Positions 1-6,464 of a DNA stretch of 17,770 nucleotides are shown piece by piece (position 1 is the first letter of the stretch; each line of letters starts with the position of its first letter). Made by a program: the position numbers and the translations under genes. This DNA is from Deltaproteobacteria bacterium (lineage in GTDB: Bacteria; Desulfobacterota; Dissulfuribacteria; Dissulfuribacterales; S140-46): contig WFVQ01000087.1 in the NCBI GenBank assembly GCA_015491585.1, positions 1 to 17,770 of the forward strand, in the 5' to 3' direction. The notes beneath the pieces were generated by a model. That model saw only the letters and a program-made list of their open reading frames with translations, made no database searches and was not told where the DNA came from.

Positions 1-1
1 C

Positions 2-484
2 TACGTGTCGGTGCATTACACCGGAAGGCTTGAGAACGGCGAGATCTTCGATACCTCCGAGGGGAAGGAGCCTCTCCAGTTCCAACTGGGTTCGGGTGCC
101 ATCATCAAGGGCTTTAACGACGCTGTAGTCGGGATGTCCGTTGGCGAGGAGAAGGAGATCACCATCCCTCCAGAAGAGGGTTACGGCTTCAGGGACGAGG
201 AGCTGGTCCGCCCGGTGCCAAGGGCCATGTTCGGCGCGGAGCTGGAGCCCCAGGTGGGAATGGTGATTGGCGTCCAGATGGAGAACGGCGCCAGGGTCCC
301 TGCAACCATCACCGAGGTGAGCGGCGACTCTGTGACCCTTGACATGAATCCCCCCCTTGCTGGAAAGACCTTGACCTTCAACATCAAGCTGGTAGAGATA
401 TCAGATTCGGCGCCGGCCGCATCGGGCTGCGCCAGTTGCGGCAGCACCTGTGCTCCCACTGACGGAGGCGGCTGCTGTTGCTGA
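2..484 (+). CDS. slyD: SlyD-type FKBP peptidyl-prolyl isomerase (5' partial)
   Basis: Peptidyl-prolyl cis-trans isomerase and chaperone of the SlyD branch of the FKBP family, cytoplasmic. The visible part opens inside the first FKBP strand (VHYTGRLENGEIFDTS), continues through the LGSGAIIKGFNDAVVGM helix and EEGYG. It then has the inserted insert-in-flap chaperone domain (about residues 65-115), before the closing strand TFNIKLVEI. The reading frame is open at the window edge, and SlyD proteins normally have about 10 residues before VHYTG, so the true start lies just outside; the GTG at 5 is internal. The C-terminal tail is Cys-rich (GCASCGSTC, then GGGCCC), where E. coli SlyD has a His-rich nickel-binding tail, so metal binding is likely. 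It ends at a strong terminator and is not in an operon with anything downstream. Family call is firm; the metal is not known. Confidence 0.95.
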   Translation, partial: YVSVHYTGRLENGEIFDTSEGKEPLQFQLGSGAIIKGFNDAVVGMSVGEEKEITIPPEEGYGFRDEELVRPVPRAMFGAELEPQVGMVIGVQMENGARVPATITEVSGDSVTLDMNPPLAGKTLTFNIKLVEISDSAPAASGCASCGSTCAPTDGGGCCC

Positions 485-515
485 AAGCCATTTGATTCTC
501 TCTCGTTCAAACCGG

Positions 516-540
516 AAAGGGCCTTCAAGGGCCCTTTTTC
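516..540 (+). terminator. Rho-independent terminator of slyD
   Basis: A perfect 8-bp stem (AAAGGGCC at 516-523 paired with GGCCCTTT at 530-537) with a 6-nt loop TTCAAG, running into a T-rich stretch (TTTTTCTTTT). It lies 32 bases after the slyD stop. The stop codon of the convergent membrane-protein gene (525-527) lies inside the hairpin, so it may work in both directions, although the T tract is only good on the plus strand. Confidence 0.85.
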
Positions 541-1043
541 TTTTCCGTTCCCTCCAGGGAGGGAGCGGGAGCAGGCCCTCTCTTTCTGTAGGCCCGGTAG
601 GCGAGGAGTATGGCCAGGGCCCCCAGGTTCGCCGTCCAGACCGAGGGGGTGTACCAGGGGATGCCGTCTATGGTCACCGGCGACAGGGGGAAGAGGAATT
701 TTGTAGGGAAGTAGCTCCTGGCATGGAATGGGATATCGAGCAGGATGTGAAAGGGCCAGGCGAGCATGGCGAATCCAATCCCGGGCCTTTTCCTCCACAC
801 CAGGGCGATTGCGATGGAGGCCACGACGAGGCTGTGCATGGTGTCGTAGGCCAGGAAACACCACTGCGGGATGATGGAGAGAGGCGGCTTCCCCATGATG
901 GGTTCGCCGTGGGCGAGCCTTACCAGGGCGAAGAGGCCGAAGCTGGCCAGGTCCGGGGCCGCGCCCATGAAGAGGGCGGTCCAGGGCCTTCCTCTGGAGC
1001 CGAAAAGCCCGTAACCCCATAGGGCGTGGCTCACCGTGTCCAT
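525..1043 (-). CDS. YdjM-like (DUF457-type) membrane protein, putative metal-dependent hydrolase
   Basis: 172-residue integral membrane protein resembling the YdjM / LexA-binding inner-membrane hydrolase group. Motifs seen: MDTVSHALWGYG at the N-terminus (His6), GAAPDLASFG (Asp31), YDTMHSLV (Asp67, His70) and WPFHILLDIPFH (His99, Asp103, His107). Such scattered His/Asp residues next to hydrophobic segments are typical of this group and suggest metal binding, though no reaction is established. About four hydrophobic segments (roughly 22-45, 68-84, 90-104, 134-150). The start ATG at 1041-1043 is chosen over longer readings because GGGAG sits 7 bases upstream. That ribosome site lies inside the last codons of the preceding small gene, only 2 bases apart, so the two are probably translationally coupled. 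The C-terminal tail is basic (EKKKGP). Confidence 0.75.
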   Translation of the reverse strand: MDTVSHALWGYGLFGSRGRPWTALFMGAAPDLASFGLFALVRLAHGEPIMGKPPLSIIPQWCFLAYDTMHSLVVASIAIALVWRKRPGIGFAMLAWPFHILLDIPFHARSYFPTKFLFPLSPVTIDGIPWYTPSVWTANLGALAILLAYRAYRKRGPAPAPSLEGTEKKKGP

Positions 1044-1045
1044 TC

Positions 1046-1288
1046 TTATTCTCCCTTTTTGCGGGTTCTGCGGTCCAGCCCGCAATCCACCAGCACGGCG
1101 CCTATCCCCACGCATATGGTCCCGATACCCAGCACCGGAATCATCCAGAAGAGCAGGGAACGGTCAGGGGAGCCGGTGGGGTCGTACACCGCCTGCACCA
1201 GATAGGCATAGACCATGACCGAGCCTGCTGTCAACGACGCGATGCCCAACACCACAGAGAGGGATCTTATTGTGACTTTGAGGTCCAT
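1046..1288 (-). CDS. Small two-helix membrane protein, function unknown
   Basis: 80-residue protein with two clear hydrophobic segments (about residues 8-33 and 45-68), a short polar loop containing YDPTGSPDRS, and a basic C-terminus (RRTRKKGE). I do not recognise the family. It is the first gene of a two-gene unit: its stop (TAA, 1046-1048) is 2 bases before the start of the YdjM-like gene, and its last codons carry that gene's ribosome site. The start codon is ATG at 1286-1288. No strong Shine-Dalgarno is visible upstream on the minus strand (only a GGGG about 15 bases away); a TACAAT lies about 9 bases before the ATG, too close for an ordinary leader. Good GC-biased third positions and the tight spacing support it as real. 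Confidence 0.65.
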   Translation of the reverse strand: MDLKVTIRSLSVVLGIASLTAGSVMVYAYLVQAVYDPTGSPDRSLLFWMIPVLGIGTICVGIGAVLVDCGLDRRTRKKGE

Positions 1289-1472
1289 TTGAGCAGATTG
1301 TACCCCATACGCTACGCTTTTGCGTGTCCTGGGGGTTACTTTTCGGCCGTGAATTTGTATCCTCTAAAGAAGCCAGCAAGCGTGTTCCGTAAAGCCTGCT
1401 GCAGAGCATCAGCCCCGGCGCATCCGTTGCCTCTGTCGTTGCGTATGCCTTCGACATCGAGGGGATGCGGCG
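1289..1472. other. Intergenic stretch without a convincing gene
   Basis: Lies upstream of the minus-strand membrane-protein pair. Two overlapping ORFs here (plus 1289-1576, minus 1164-1457) have unbiased third codon positions and I do not believe them. In the third plus frame, a 23-codon open stretch following a TAA and ending with TGA at 1474-1476 reads SISPGASVASVVAYAF and looks protein-like. It may be the tail of a decayed gene, because it overlaps the next possible ORF by a GTGA, an operon-style junction. No tRNA, hairpin terminator or repeat seen. Confidence 0.3.
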
Positions 1473-1655
1473 GTGAATGCCACCCAGGAGAGGAGGCGTT
1501 CTGTCTGGCTGGTGTCCGATTCGCCGCTGTCGGTTACCGCTTTCCAGGCGCTGGCCAAGGTGGGGCTGGGGCCTGATCTCTTCGTGACCGAGGTTGTGTC
1601 ACTGGGGGTGGAAGGGGGTTATGTCCAGGGGAAGCTGAGAGATGCCTGGGTATAA
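1473..1655 (+). CDS. Possible small hypothetical protein
   Basis: A 60-residue ORF starting with GTG at 1473, with GAGGGG 8 bases upstream as a possible ribosome site. Third codon positions are clearly GC-biased like the real genes around it, which favours coding over chance. The sequence (WLVSDSPLSVTAFQALAKVG, then GPDLFVTEVVSLGVEGG) has no signal peptide or membrane segment and I do not recognise it. It overlaps the end of an upstream open frame by the tetranucleotide GTGA, so it could be a surviving fragment of an older operon or of a larger broken gene. It ends 69 bases before the start of the broken exported-protein gene. Existence is uncertain. Confidence 0.35.
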   Translation: MNATQERRRSVWLVSDSPLSVTAFQALAKVGLGPDLFVTEVVSLGVEGGYVQGKLRDAWV

Positions 1656-1656
1656 T
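1651..1656 (+). promoter_or_regulatory. Possible -10 box (TATAAT) upstream of the broken exported-protein gene
   Basis: A perfect TATAAT 69 bases before the start codon at 1725. No recognisable -35 hexamer at 16-18 bases upstream and no extended -10 TG, so this is only a weak promoter candidate. It also overlaps the stop codon of the small ORF. Confidence 0.25.
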
Positions 1657-1724
1657 TCTCATTTCTGAGAGGCATAGAGGGGGCGGAGTGGCCCCAAATC
1701 CATGCCTGGGTTCAGGAGGTCGAT

Positions 1725-2155
1725 ATGATAAGGATGGCGCAGGCAGTGGCGCTCTTGTTGCTGCTGTCGATTCAACAAGGGGTTTTGGCCGGAGAGGCCG
1801 ATCTGGACAAGGGTGCGGTCCTGGCCAGCGGTGCGTCGGGCAGCGTGGTGGGGCGGTGGATGTGAAGGATGTACTACATGGGTCAGGAGATGAGGGCTGG
1901 AGAGGTGCGCTTCACCTCTGACGGCAGGGGCCACTGGACCATGAGAGCGAGACCTACTCCAGCGGAGAGGCAGGGCTATACGGCGGCCAGGTCCAGGGGC
2001 CCGGCGGGACATATGTGGTGCAGGGCGACAGGATATACTACGCCACTGCGGATGGTGAGAGGGGGGGCGGCATGGTAAAGATGCGGCAGGACAGCGGCCG
2101 CATAACCGAGATAGTGGTGGACGGCACCTTCTACGCCACGGGGCTCTGCGATTAG
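1725..2155 (+). pseudogene. Broken gene for a small exported beta-rich protein (in-frame stop and -1 frameshift)
   Basis: Starts at ATG 1725 with a textbook ribosome site AGGAGGT (1714-1720). The N-terminus is a signal peptide (MIRMAQAVALLLLLSIQQG, likely cut after VLA). The frame hits TGA at 1863-1865 but continues in the same frame with protein-like sequence (MYYMGQEMRAGEVRFTSDGR, then GHWTM to 1943). From about 1943 the protein-like sequence moves to the next frame (ESETYSSGEAGLYGG, later TYVVQGDRIYYATADGE, then ITEIVVDGTFYATGLCD) and ends at TAG 2153-2155. Read together this is about 140 residues of alternating strand-like sequence with many Gly and Tyr, as in a small lipocalin-like or other beta protein; I cannot name the family. 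At least one base is missing near 1943. The TGA could be a point mutation, two compensating indels, a sequencing error or, less likely, selenocysteine. Continuous GC-biased codons on either side argue for recent loss or assembly error. Confidence 0.6.
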
Positions 2156-2164
2156 TGCTCCGTT

Positions 2165-2188
2165 CCGGCCTTGGTATCAGCAGGCCGG
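2165..2188 (+). other. GC-rich hairpin between the broken gene and cobO
   Basis: Perfect 7-bp inverted repeat CCGGCCT (2165-2171) / AGGCCGG (2182-2188) with a 10-nt loop. It begins 10 bases after the TAG at 2155 and ends 36 bases before cobO. No T-run follows, so it is not a standard intrinsic terminator; it may be a weak or factor-dependent terminator, or a leader structure of cobO. Confidence 0.35.
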
Positions 2189-2224
2189 CCCCAGAGGGGA
2201 AGGATGTCGTGACGATAATGGGCG

Positions 2225-2785
2225 ATGGCAGGTGGACAGCGTATGGAGCAGGGCAGCGGTGCCAAGGGCAAGGGGCTTCTGATGATCTTTACAGGCGACG
2301 GCAAGGGCAAGACCACCGCTGCCCTCGGGCTCGCCATGAGGGCGGCTGGCCACGGCATGCAGACGGCCTTTCTCCAGTTCATCAAGGGCTCGTGGAAATA
2401 TGGAGAGATGGAGGCCGTGGAGCGGTTCAAGGATCTCATAGACTTCCAGGTCCTTGGCAGGGGGTTCACCTGGAAGTCCGATGATCCGGCCAAGGATGTG
2501 GAGATGGCAAGGAGGGGCTGGAAGAGGGCCAGGGAGGCCATCTTGTCCGGCGAATACCGCTTGGTGGTCCTGGACGAATTCACCTATGTCCTGAACTACT
2601 CTATGGTGGAGATGGAAGAGGTGTTGGATGTCTTGGATAGGCGGCCGGCTCCGGTCCACGTAGTCATCACCGGCAGGGACGCCCCTCCTGAGCTGGTGGA
2701 GGCGGCGGACCTCGTGACGGAGATGCGGGAGCTCAAGCATCACTACAGGAGAGGAGTTCCCGCCCAGAAGGGTGTGGAGTTTTGA
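2225..2785 (+). CDS. cobO: Cob(I)yrinic acid a,c-diamide adenosyltransferase
   Basis: Transfers the adenosyl group of ATP to the cobalt of reduced corrinoids (CobO/BtuR family), giving adenosylcobalamin precursors in the cytoplasm. The P-loop FTGDGKGKTTAALGLAMRA (about residues 22-40) is diagnostic. It is followed by TAFLQFIKGSWKYGE, the WKRAREAILSGEYRLVVLDE Walker-B-like strand and helix, and the typical C-terminus KHHYRRGVPAQKGVEF. At 186 residues it is close to the family's usual size. The first ATG is at 2225, but the internal ATG at 2243 (MEQGSGAKGKG) has a better ribosome site (AGGTGG, 7 bases upstream) and may be the real start; the difference is six residues. No cobalamin riboswitch and no other cobalamin genes are seen in the window, so it may serve salvage or a pathway encoded elsewhere. 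Its 3' end converges with the CHAT gene; no clear terminator in the 70 bases between. Confidence 0.95.
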   Translation: MAGGQRMEQGSGAKGKGLLMIFTGDGKGKTTAALGLAMRAAGHGMQTAFLQFIKGSWKYGEMEAVERFKDLIDFQVLGRGFTWKSDDPAKDVEMARRGWKRAREAILSGEYRLVVLDEFTYVLNYSMVEMEEVLDVLDRRPAPVHVVITGRDAPPELVEAADLVTEMRELKHHYRRGVPAQKGVEF

Positions 2786-2855
2786 CCTCCTGCCGCCAGG
2801 ATCAGTTAAGCCATCGCGCCTTGGTTACCCTCGCCTCACTTTTACTCTCATGGGG

Positions 2856-5615
2856 TTAAATCCCCAGGCCGAACAGTACGAACGGTGCACCTGGAGCATG
2901 GGCGCCGCGACCGTTTTTATCCACCGCCATCCAGGCCCTCTTCATTGCAAGGGACTTGGTCATGCCCCTGCCCAGCCAGTTTTTGAAGAACTCTCTTACA
3001 AAAAGATCACCGGCCGCGTCGCTGCTGTTCCAGAGGTTGAGTATGAGCGCCTTGGCTCCTGCATGGAAAAAGAGGTTGACGAGGGCCATAGTCCCCATTC
3101 CCATGTCAGGGCCGTAGCGGTCCCATTGGACGGTGGCAAGAACCACGATCTCGGCCCGTGCCAGGTTGAGCGGAGCTATCTCGTTCAGGTGTATGATCCC
3201 GTCCTCGGTGCGGTCGGGCCGGAGCATCAGTGCTGAGTCCAGGGGCTGAAGGTCGCTGACGCCTGCCGGAACACCCAGGTAGATGGCCTCAAAGGAGTAG
3301 GAGATGGACTTGAAGATCAGTTCGAGCCCCTGGTCCCTGGGATACAGCTCCCACCTGGGGAAATATCTTGTCAGATAGCGGCTCAGTGCGTCTGTCCCCT
3401 TCATGGGCATGGCCTCAGGCCTTGGATCTGCTATGGCCATGAGGCTGGCGGGAAAGCTGGCCTCCGGCCTGGATAAGTGCTGGAGCACTGACAGGGAGGG
3501 GAGGAGGGAGAGAGTGAAATGGCCGGATGCGTCGCCGTCCTGGTCCAAGAATATGGAGAAGGGGAGGCAGAATAGGGGGCCGTCCGGGATTATGATGACG
3601 TGGCGTGCTCCTTGCAGAAGGGTCGCCACAGGTCTCCAGAGCCGCTCCTTGAGCAGTGCCTCTGGAGAGCCAGAGGCGACCATTGGTGCATTCATGCCGC
3701 CCGGGGCCTGGATGATGTCCAGCTCCTTCCTCAGTGTCTCTTCCATCCCTCCTCCAGGAATCAGGCCGGTGAGCATGGCCGCCGCTTCCCTTCCGGTCAC
3801 CTCCAGTTCTACGGTCTCGACGCCTCTCCAGGATAGCACCCAGGCCCAGGAGTGGTGTTCGCCCAAGAAGAACTCGACGATCCTGGTGCCTCGGCCTGGG
3901 ATGTACAGCATGCTCGACGAGCTGGGTACGCGCACCCGGAAGAGTGAGGCAGTAGGGCTGGGGCCCAGCCCCTCGAGAAACCGGCGATATTTTGCCTTGA
4001 CGGCCGCGATCTCCCTCTTCACCGCAGACAGCCGTCCTGAATCCTTTCCCCTGGAGGCCAACTTCCTCCTTTCCGCCTCAAGGAAGTTCAGCCGCTCCAG
4101 GAAACCGCGGTTTTCTGCCGAGACATCCATCTCCATATCTCTCAGGCAGATCATCGGACGCGTGGCCGCCAACTCCACCAGCTCCTTGGCCTTGAGCCTC
4201 TCTGCGACCCTGAGGGCCTCAGCCTTGGCCTTCGGCCCTCCGGATGCCAGGAGGAGATGGATGAGCCTTTCGTATATCTCCCGGTAGGGAGGTTGGCGCA
4301 CCCAAGGCCGGAGCGTCACGAAGGCCGTATCACCAGGACGGAGGGAGAAGTTTTCGGTCTCAACTATCTCCACGGCCCTTCTCAGAGCAGAGATCGCCTT
4401 TTCCTGCTCCCCGCGGCGGACGTGGTATTCTGACAGCACTATCAGGTCGCCCACTGCCCTGTCGAGGTCCTGTTCCTTCATGCTTGCGGTGAAGTCCTCG
4501 GTGAGCCTCTTTCCAGCCTCCTCTAGTGCCTTCCCCGCTCTTATGTCGCAGAGCAGGACTCCTGCCAGACTGTCCACGGCCTGGAACAGCGGCTTTGCCT
4601 GTTCGTGCCCACCCCGCTCCAAGTAGAGGCTGGCGAGGAGGAGGGCTGTCCGGTGTCCGTCGCCGGTCGTTTCCGTGCCCTGCGCTGTCTCATGAATGAA
4701 GTTGACCTGTTCGAGAAGTTCTTGAGCAACGTCCAGCCGTCCCAACATGACATGCAGCACGGCCAGCTCTTCTTCGGATCTCAAGGTGGCGGGATTGCCC
4801 TCCCCAAGTGTGGCCTTCTTTGCCTTTATGGCCTTCCTGAACATCTTCTCGGCCCGGTCCATGTATCCGGTGTCCCGGTAAATCATGCCCAAGCCGTGGT
4901 ATATCTTCCCCAACGCGGGATGGATCGGTCCTTTTCTGCCTTCGTATATGGCCAGGGCCTTTCTCTCCAACCGTTCGGCCCTGCCGAAGAAACCAAGCTT
5001 CCTGTAGAGCAAGGCCATTCCGTGATAGAGGTCGGCCGCACCTATTTCCCCGCTGCCCTTGGCCTCCAGGGCCTTCTGAAAGAGGGGCTCTGCCTCGGAG
5101 TAGCGGCCGGTGATGACATAGAGAGAGGCTAAGGCGGTGTATCCGGCAATGGAACCGAACTCTCCCTTGCCCGCGGCCTTCAAGGCCGATAGCGCCTTCC
5201 TGAAGTTGTTCTCAGCCTTGGAGTAGTATCCCATCGCCGCATAGAGCTCCCCAAGGCCGCGGTAGTCCCGCGCCACGTGCGCGTCCTTGTCTCCGAATAT
5301 CACTTTGTCCACCGACAGGGCCTTTATCAGCAGCTCTTCCGCTTTATCGTACCTTCCGGTGAGACGATAGATGGTGGCCGCGTTGTTGTACGCCTTCGTG
5401 GTCTCTTCGTGGTATTTGCCCATCATCGTGGAGACTGCCTCGAGGTAACGCTCAGTGGTCTCTATTGCCGAGTCGTAACGTCCCTGTCTGTAAAGCCTGA
5501 TGGATTTTTGATACAAGCCATCGAGGCGGTCCGGGGTGTTTGCGGCCACGGCAGTGTGGCCTGCGACTACCGTGAATATCAGGAGCATGGCGAAAATTTT
5601 GGTACTGGCTGGCAT
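2856..5615 (-). CDS. Exported TPR-repeat protein with a degenerate CHAT (caspase-like) domain
   Basis: 919 residues. A signal peptide (IFAMLLIFTVVAGHTAVAA, cut near residue 25) indicates a periplasmic or exported protein. Residues about 30-310 hold some seven tandem TPRs of kinesin-light-chain type (patterns such as GRYDKAEELLIKAL, GYYSKAENNFRKAL, GRYSEAEPLFQKAL). Residues about 380-420 hold another repeat pair. Residues about 460-560 are helical/coiled-coil with AERLKAKELVELAA, typical just before CHAT domains. The CHAT domain fills about 620-919 (VIIIPDGPLFCLPF, then LFFHAGAKALILNLWNSSD and PFVLFGLGI). The two catalytic motifs are altered: where ATHG is expected there is YLGVPAG (779-785), and where LSAC is expected there is LATV (826-829), so neither His nor Cys is present. 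I infer a non-proteolytic scaffold or binding protein. Start ATG at 5613-5615, with a weak GAGAG 7 bases upstream. Confidence 0.85.
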   Translation of the reverse strand: MPASTKIFAMLLIFTVVAGHTAVAANTPDRLDGLYQKSIRLYRQGRYDSAIETTERYLEAVSTMMGKYHEETTKAYNNAATIYRLTGRYDKAEELLIKALSVDKVIFGDKDAHVARDYRGLGELYAAMGYYSKAENNFRKALSALKAAGKGEFGSIAGYTALASLYVITGRYSEAEPLFQKALEAKGSGEIGAADLYHGMALLYRKLGFFGRAERLERKALAIYEGRKGPIHPALGKIYHGLGMIYRDTGYMDRAEKMFRKAIKAKKATLGEGNPATLRSEEELAVLHVMLGRLDVAQELLEQVNFIHETAQGTETTGDGHRTALLLASLYLERGGHEQAKPLFQAVDSLAGVLLCDIRAGKALEEAGKRLTEDFTASMKEQDLDRAVGDLIVLSEYHVRRGEQEKAISALRRAVEIVETENFSLRPGDTAFVTLRPWVRQPPYREIYERLIHLLLASGGPKAKAEALRVAERLKAKELVELAATRPMICLRDMEMDVSAENRGFLERLNFLEAERRKLASRGKDSGRLSAVKREIAAVKAKYRRFLEGLGPSPTASLFRVRVPSSSSMLYIPGRGTRIVEFFLGEHHSWAWVLSWRGVETVELEVTGREAAAMLTGLIPGGGMEETLRKELDIIQAPGGMNAPMVASGSPEALLKERLWRPVATLLQGARHVIIIPDGPLFCLPFSIFLDQDGDASGHFTLSLLPSLSVLQHLSRPEASFPASLMAIADPRPEAMPMKGTDALSRYLTRYFPRWELYPRDQGLELIFKSISYSFEAIYLGVPAGVSDLQPLDSALMLRPDRTEDGIIHLNEIAPLNLARAEIVVLATVQWDRYGPDMGMGTMALVNLFFHAGAKALILNLWNSSDAAGDLFVREFFKNWLGRGMTKSLAMKRAWMAVDKNGRGAHAPGAPFVLFGLGI

Positions 5616-5621
5616 CGGCGC

Positions 5622-5670
5622 ACTCTCAAGACAGATTTCTGCTATGGTAGCAAGCAGCGGGCTTGAGAGT
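5622..5670. repeat. 9-bp perfect inverted repeat upstream of the CHAT gene
   Basis: ACTCTCAAG (5622-5630) and CTTGAGAGT (5662-5670) are exact reverse complements, separated by 31 bases. The distal arm overlaps a possible -35 box; the proximal arm contains the only GAGAG ribosome-site-like sequence of the CHAT gene. Either two operator half-sites 40 bases apart or, if transcription starts further upstream, a hairpin able to hide the ribosome site. Confidence 0.5.
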
Positions 5671-5673
5671 CAA
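5644..5673 (-). promoter_or_regulatory. Possible promoter of the CHAT gene
   Basis: Minus strand: TTGACT (5668-5673, five of six consensus bases) then 18 bases then TACCAT (5644-5649, four of six). Transcription would start near 5637, leaving a leader of about 20 bases before the ATG at 5615. The -35 box overlaps the distal arm of the inverted repeat, as expected for an operator. Recognised by eye only. Confidence 0.4.
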
Positions 5674-5720
5674 TTTGGATCGGCGGCGTTCAGTGAGAGT
5701 TCGTCCTTGCTTCCGGTGCC

Positions 5721-6428
5721 TCATCTATTGCCGGCAGGGGTGCGTGTGGTGATGGGCCGGGCGGGAGCCGGGCCGTCGAAGGAGTATCCGAGCATTTCTA
5801 TGTCCCGCCTGAAATGGTCCGAGACCATCTGGGCGGTGGCGTCGTCGTAGTACTCCCGGTAGTCCTTGCGTCCTTGGGCCTTTCTGCGGTGGGGCAGCGG
5901 GGGGGCTGCTATCCCGATGGCCTGGCAGGCCATCTTGAAGTGGTCGGCGAGATGCTCGTAGCGTCCGATGAAATCCACGGCCACCTTTCCATGCAGGTCC
6001 ACCAGGTAGTCGGTCTGGAGAGTTATGGAGGTGTCCACTATGTAGTGGTATGGCCGCCCTGTGTCCAGCTTCCATGCGATGAATTCCCGGAACTCCTTCA
6101 CGCTCTTTGGAATGATGTGTGGACGCTCCCTGCGGATGTGGTGCCAGGAGCTCACCTGGAGGTCCCAGGGGTTACGGACGAATGCGAACTTGAACAGGGA
6201 GAGAAAGGTCTCTCTTGGCAAGAGCTCCAGTGCAGCGACGGCCTTTGCGTGGCGGGGGATCTTGACCCCTATCCTGTGGCCGCTGGCATCGCTTATGCGG
6301 TTGCACACCGCGCCGAGCCAGCACCACGGGTCGCGCCACCGGTAGCGCTGGAGGGCGGCCCTTATGCTGGTGCCGCCTGTCTTGGCTATATGGATGAACA
6401 TGAAATTGTATTTCAGTGATATAAGCAT
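5721..6428 (-). CDS. PAPS-dependent sulfotransferase family protein
   Basis: 235-residue protein of the carbohydrate sulfotransferase type (Sulfotransfer_2-like), expected to move sulfate from PAPS to a sugar hydroxyl. Seen: the 5'-phosphosulfate loop FIHIAKTGGTSIR (Lys16, Thr17, Gly18-Gly19-Thr20) and the 3'-phosphate motif FAFVRNPWDLQVSSW (Arg85, Ser93). A later IGRYEHLADHF segment and the C-terminal KDYREYYDDATAQMV are the common end of this family. No signal peptide or membrane helix, so it acts in the cytoplasm or at the inner face of the membrane. Start ATG 6426-6428 has GGAG 8 bases upstream. It lies directly beyond the terminator of the LPS operon in the same direction, so it may be read by leakage or from its own weak promoter. 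The substrate is inferred to be an LPS or capsule sugar from position alone. Confidence 0.85.
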   Translation of the reverse strand: MLISLKYNFMFIHIAKTGGTSIRAALQRYRWRDPWCWLGAVCNRISDASGHRIGVKIPRHAKAVAALELLPRETFLSLFKFAFVRNPWDLQVSSWHHIRRERPHIIPKSVKEFREFIAWKLDTGRPYHYIVDTSITLQTDYLVDLHGKVAVDFIGRYEHLADHFKMACQAIGIAAPPLPHRRKAQGRKDYREYYDDATAQMVSDHFRRDIEMLGYSFDGPAPARPITTRTPAGNR

Positions 6429-6464
6429 CTTCAGCTCCGGGATTCAGTCCGGATACAAGATAGC

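Noticed and set aside
181..1020. 279-codon minus-strand ORF
   Set aside because: Crosses the slyD gene, the terminator and the YdjM-like gene in a different frame; Arg/Pro/His-rich translation.
1164..1457. 97-codon minus-strand ORF
   Set aside because: No codon bias, no ribosome site, and it overlaps the small membrane-protein gene in another frame.
1863..1865. Selenocysteine codon in the exported-protein gene
   Set aside because: No clear SECIS-like stem-loop directly after the TGA, no Sec-type active-site context, and the same gene carries a frameshift, so simple disruption is the better explanation.
2156..2242. Cobalamin riboswitch upstream of cobO
   Set aside because: The gap is too short and I see no B12-box-like sequence; only one simple hairpin is present.
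2851..2866. TGGGG/CCCCA hairpin at the end of the CHAT gene
   Set aside because: Only 5 bp around the stop codon with no T tract; too weak to call a terminator.
3403..4287. 294-codon plus-strand ORF
   Set aside because: Antisense to the CHAT/TPR gene; Ser/Arg/Pro-rich translation typical of a shadow frame.
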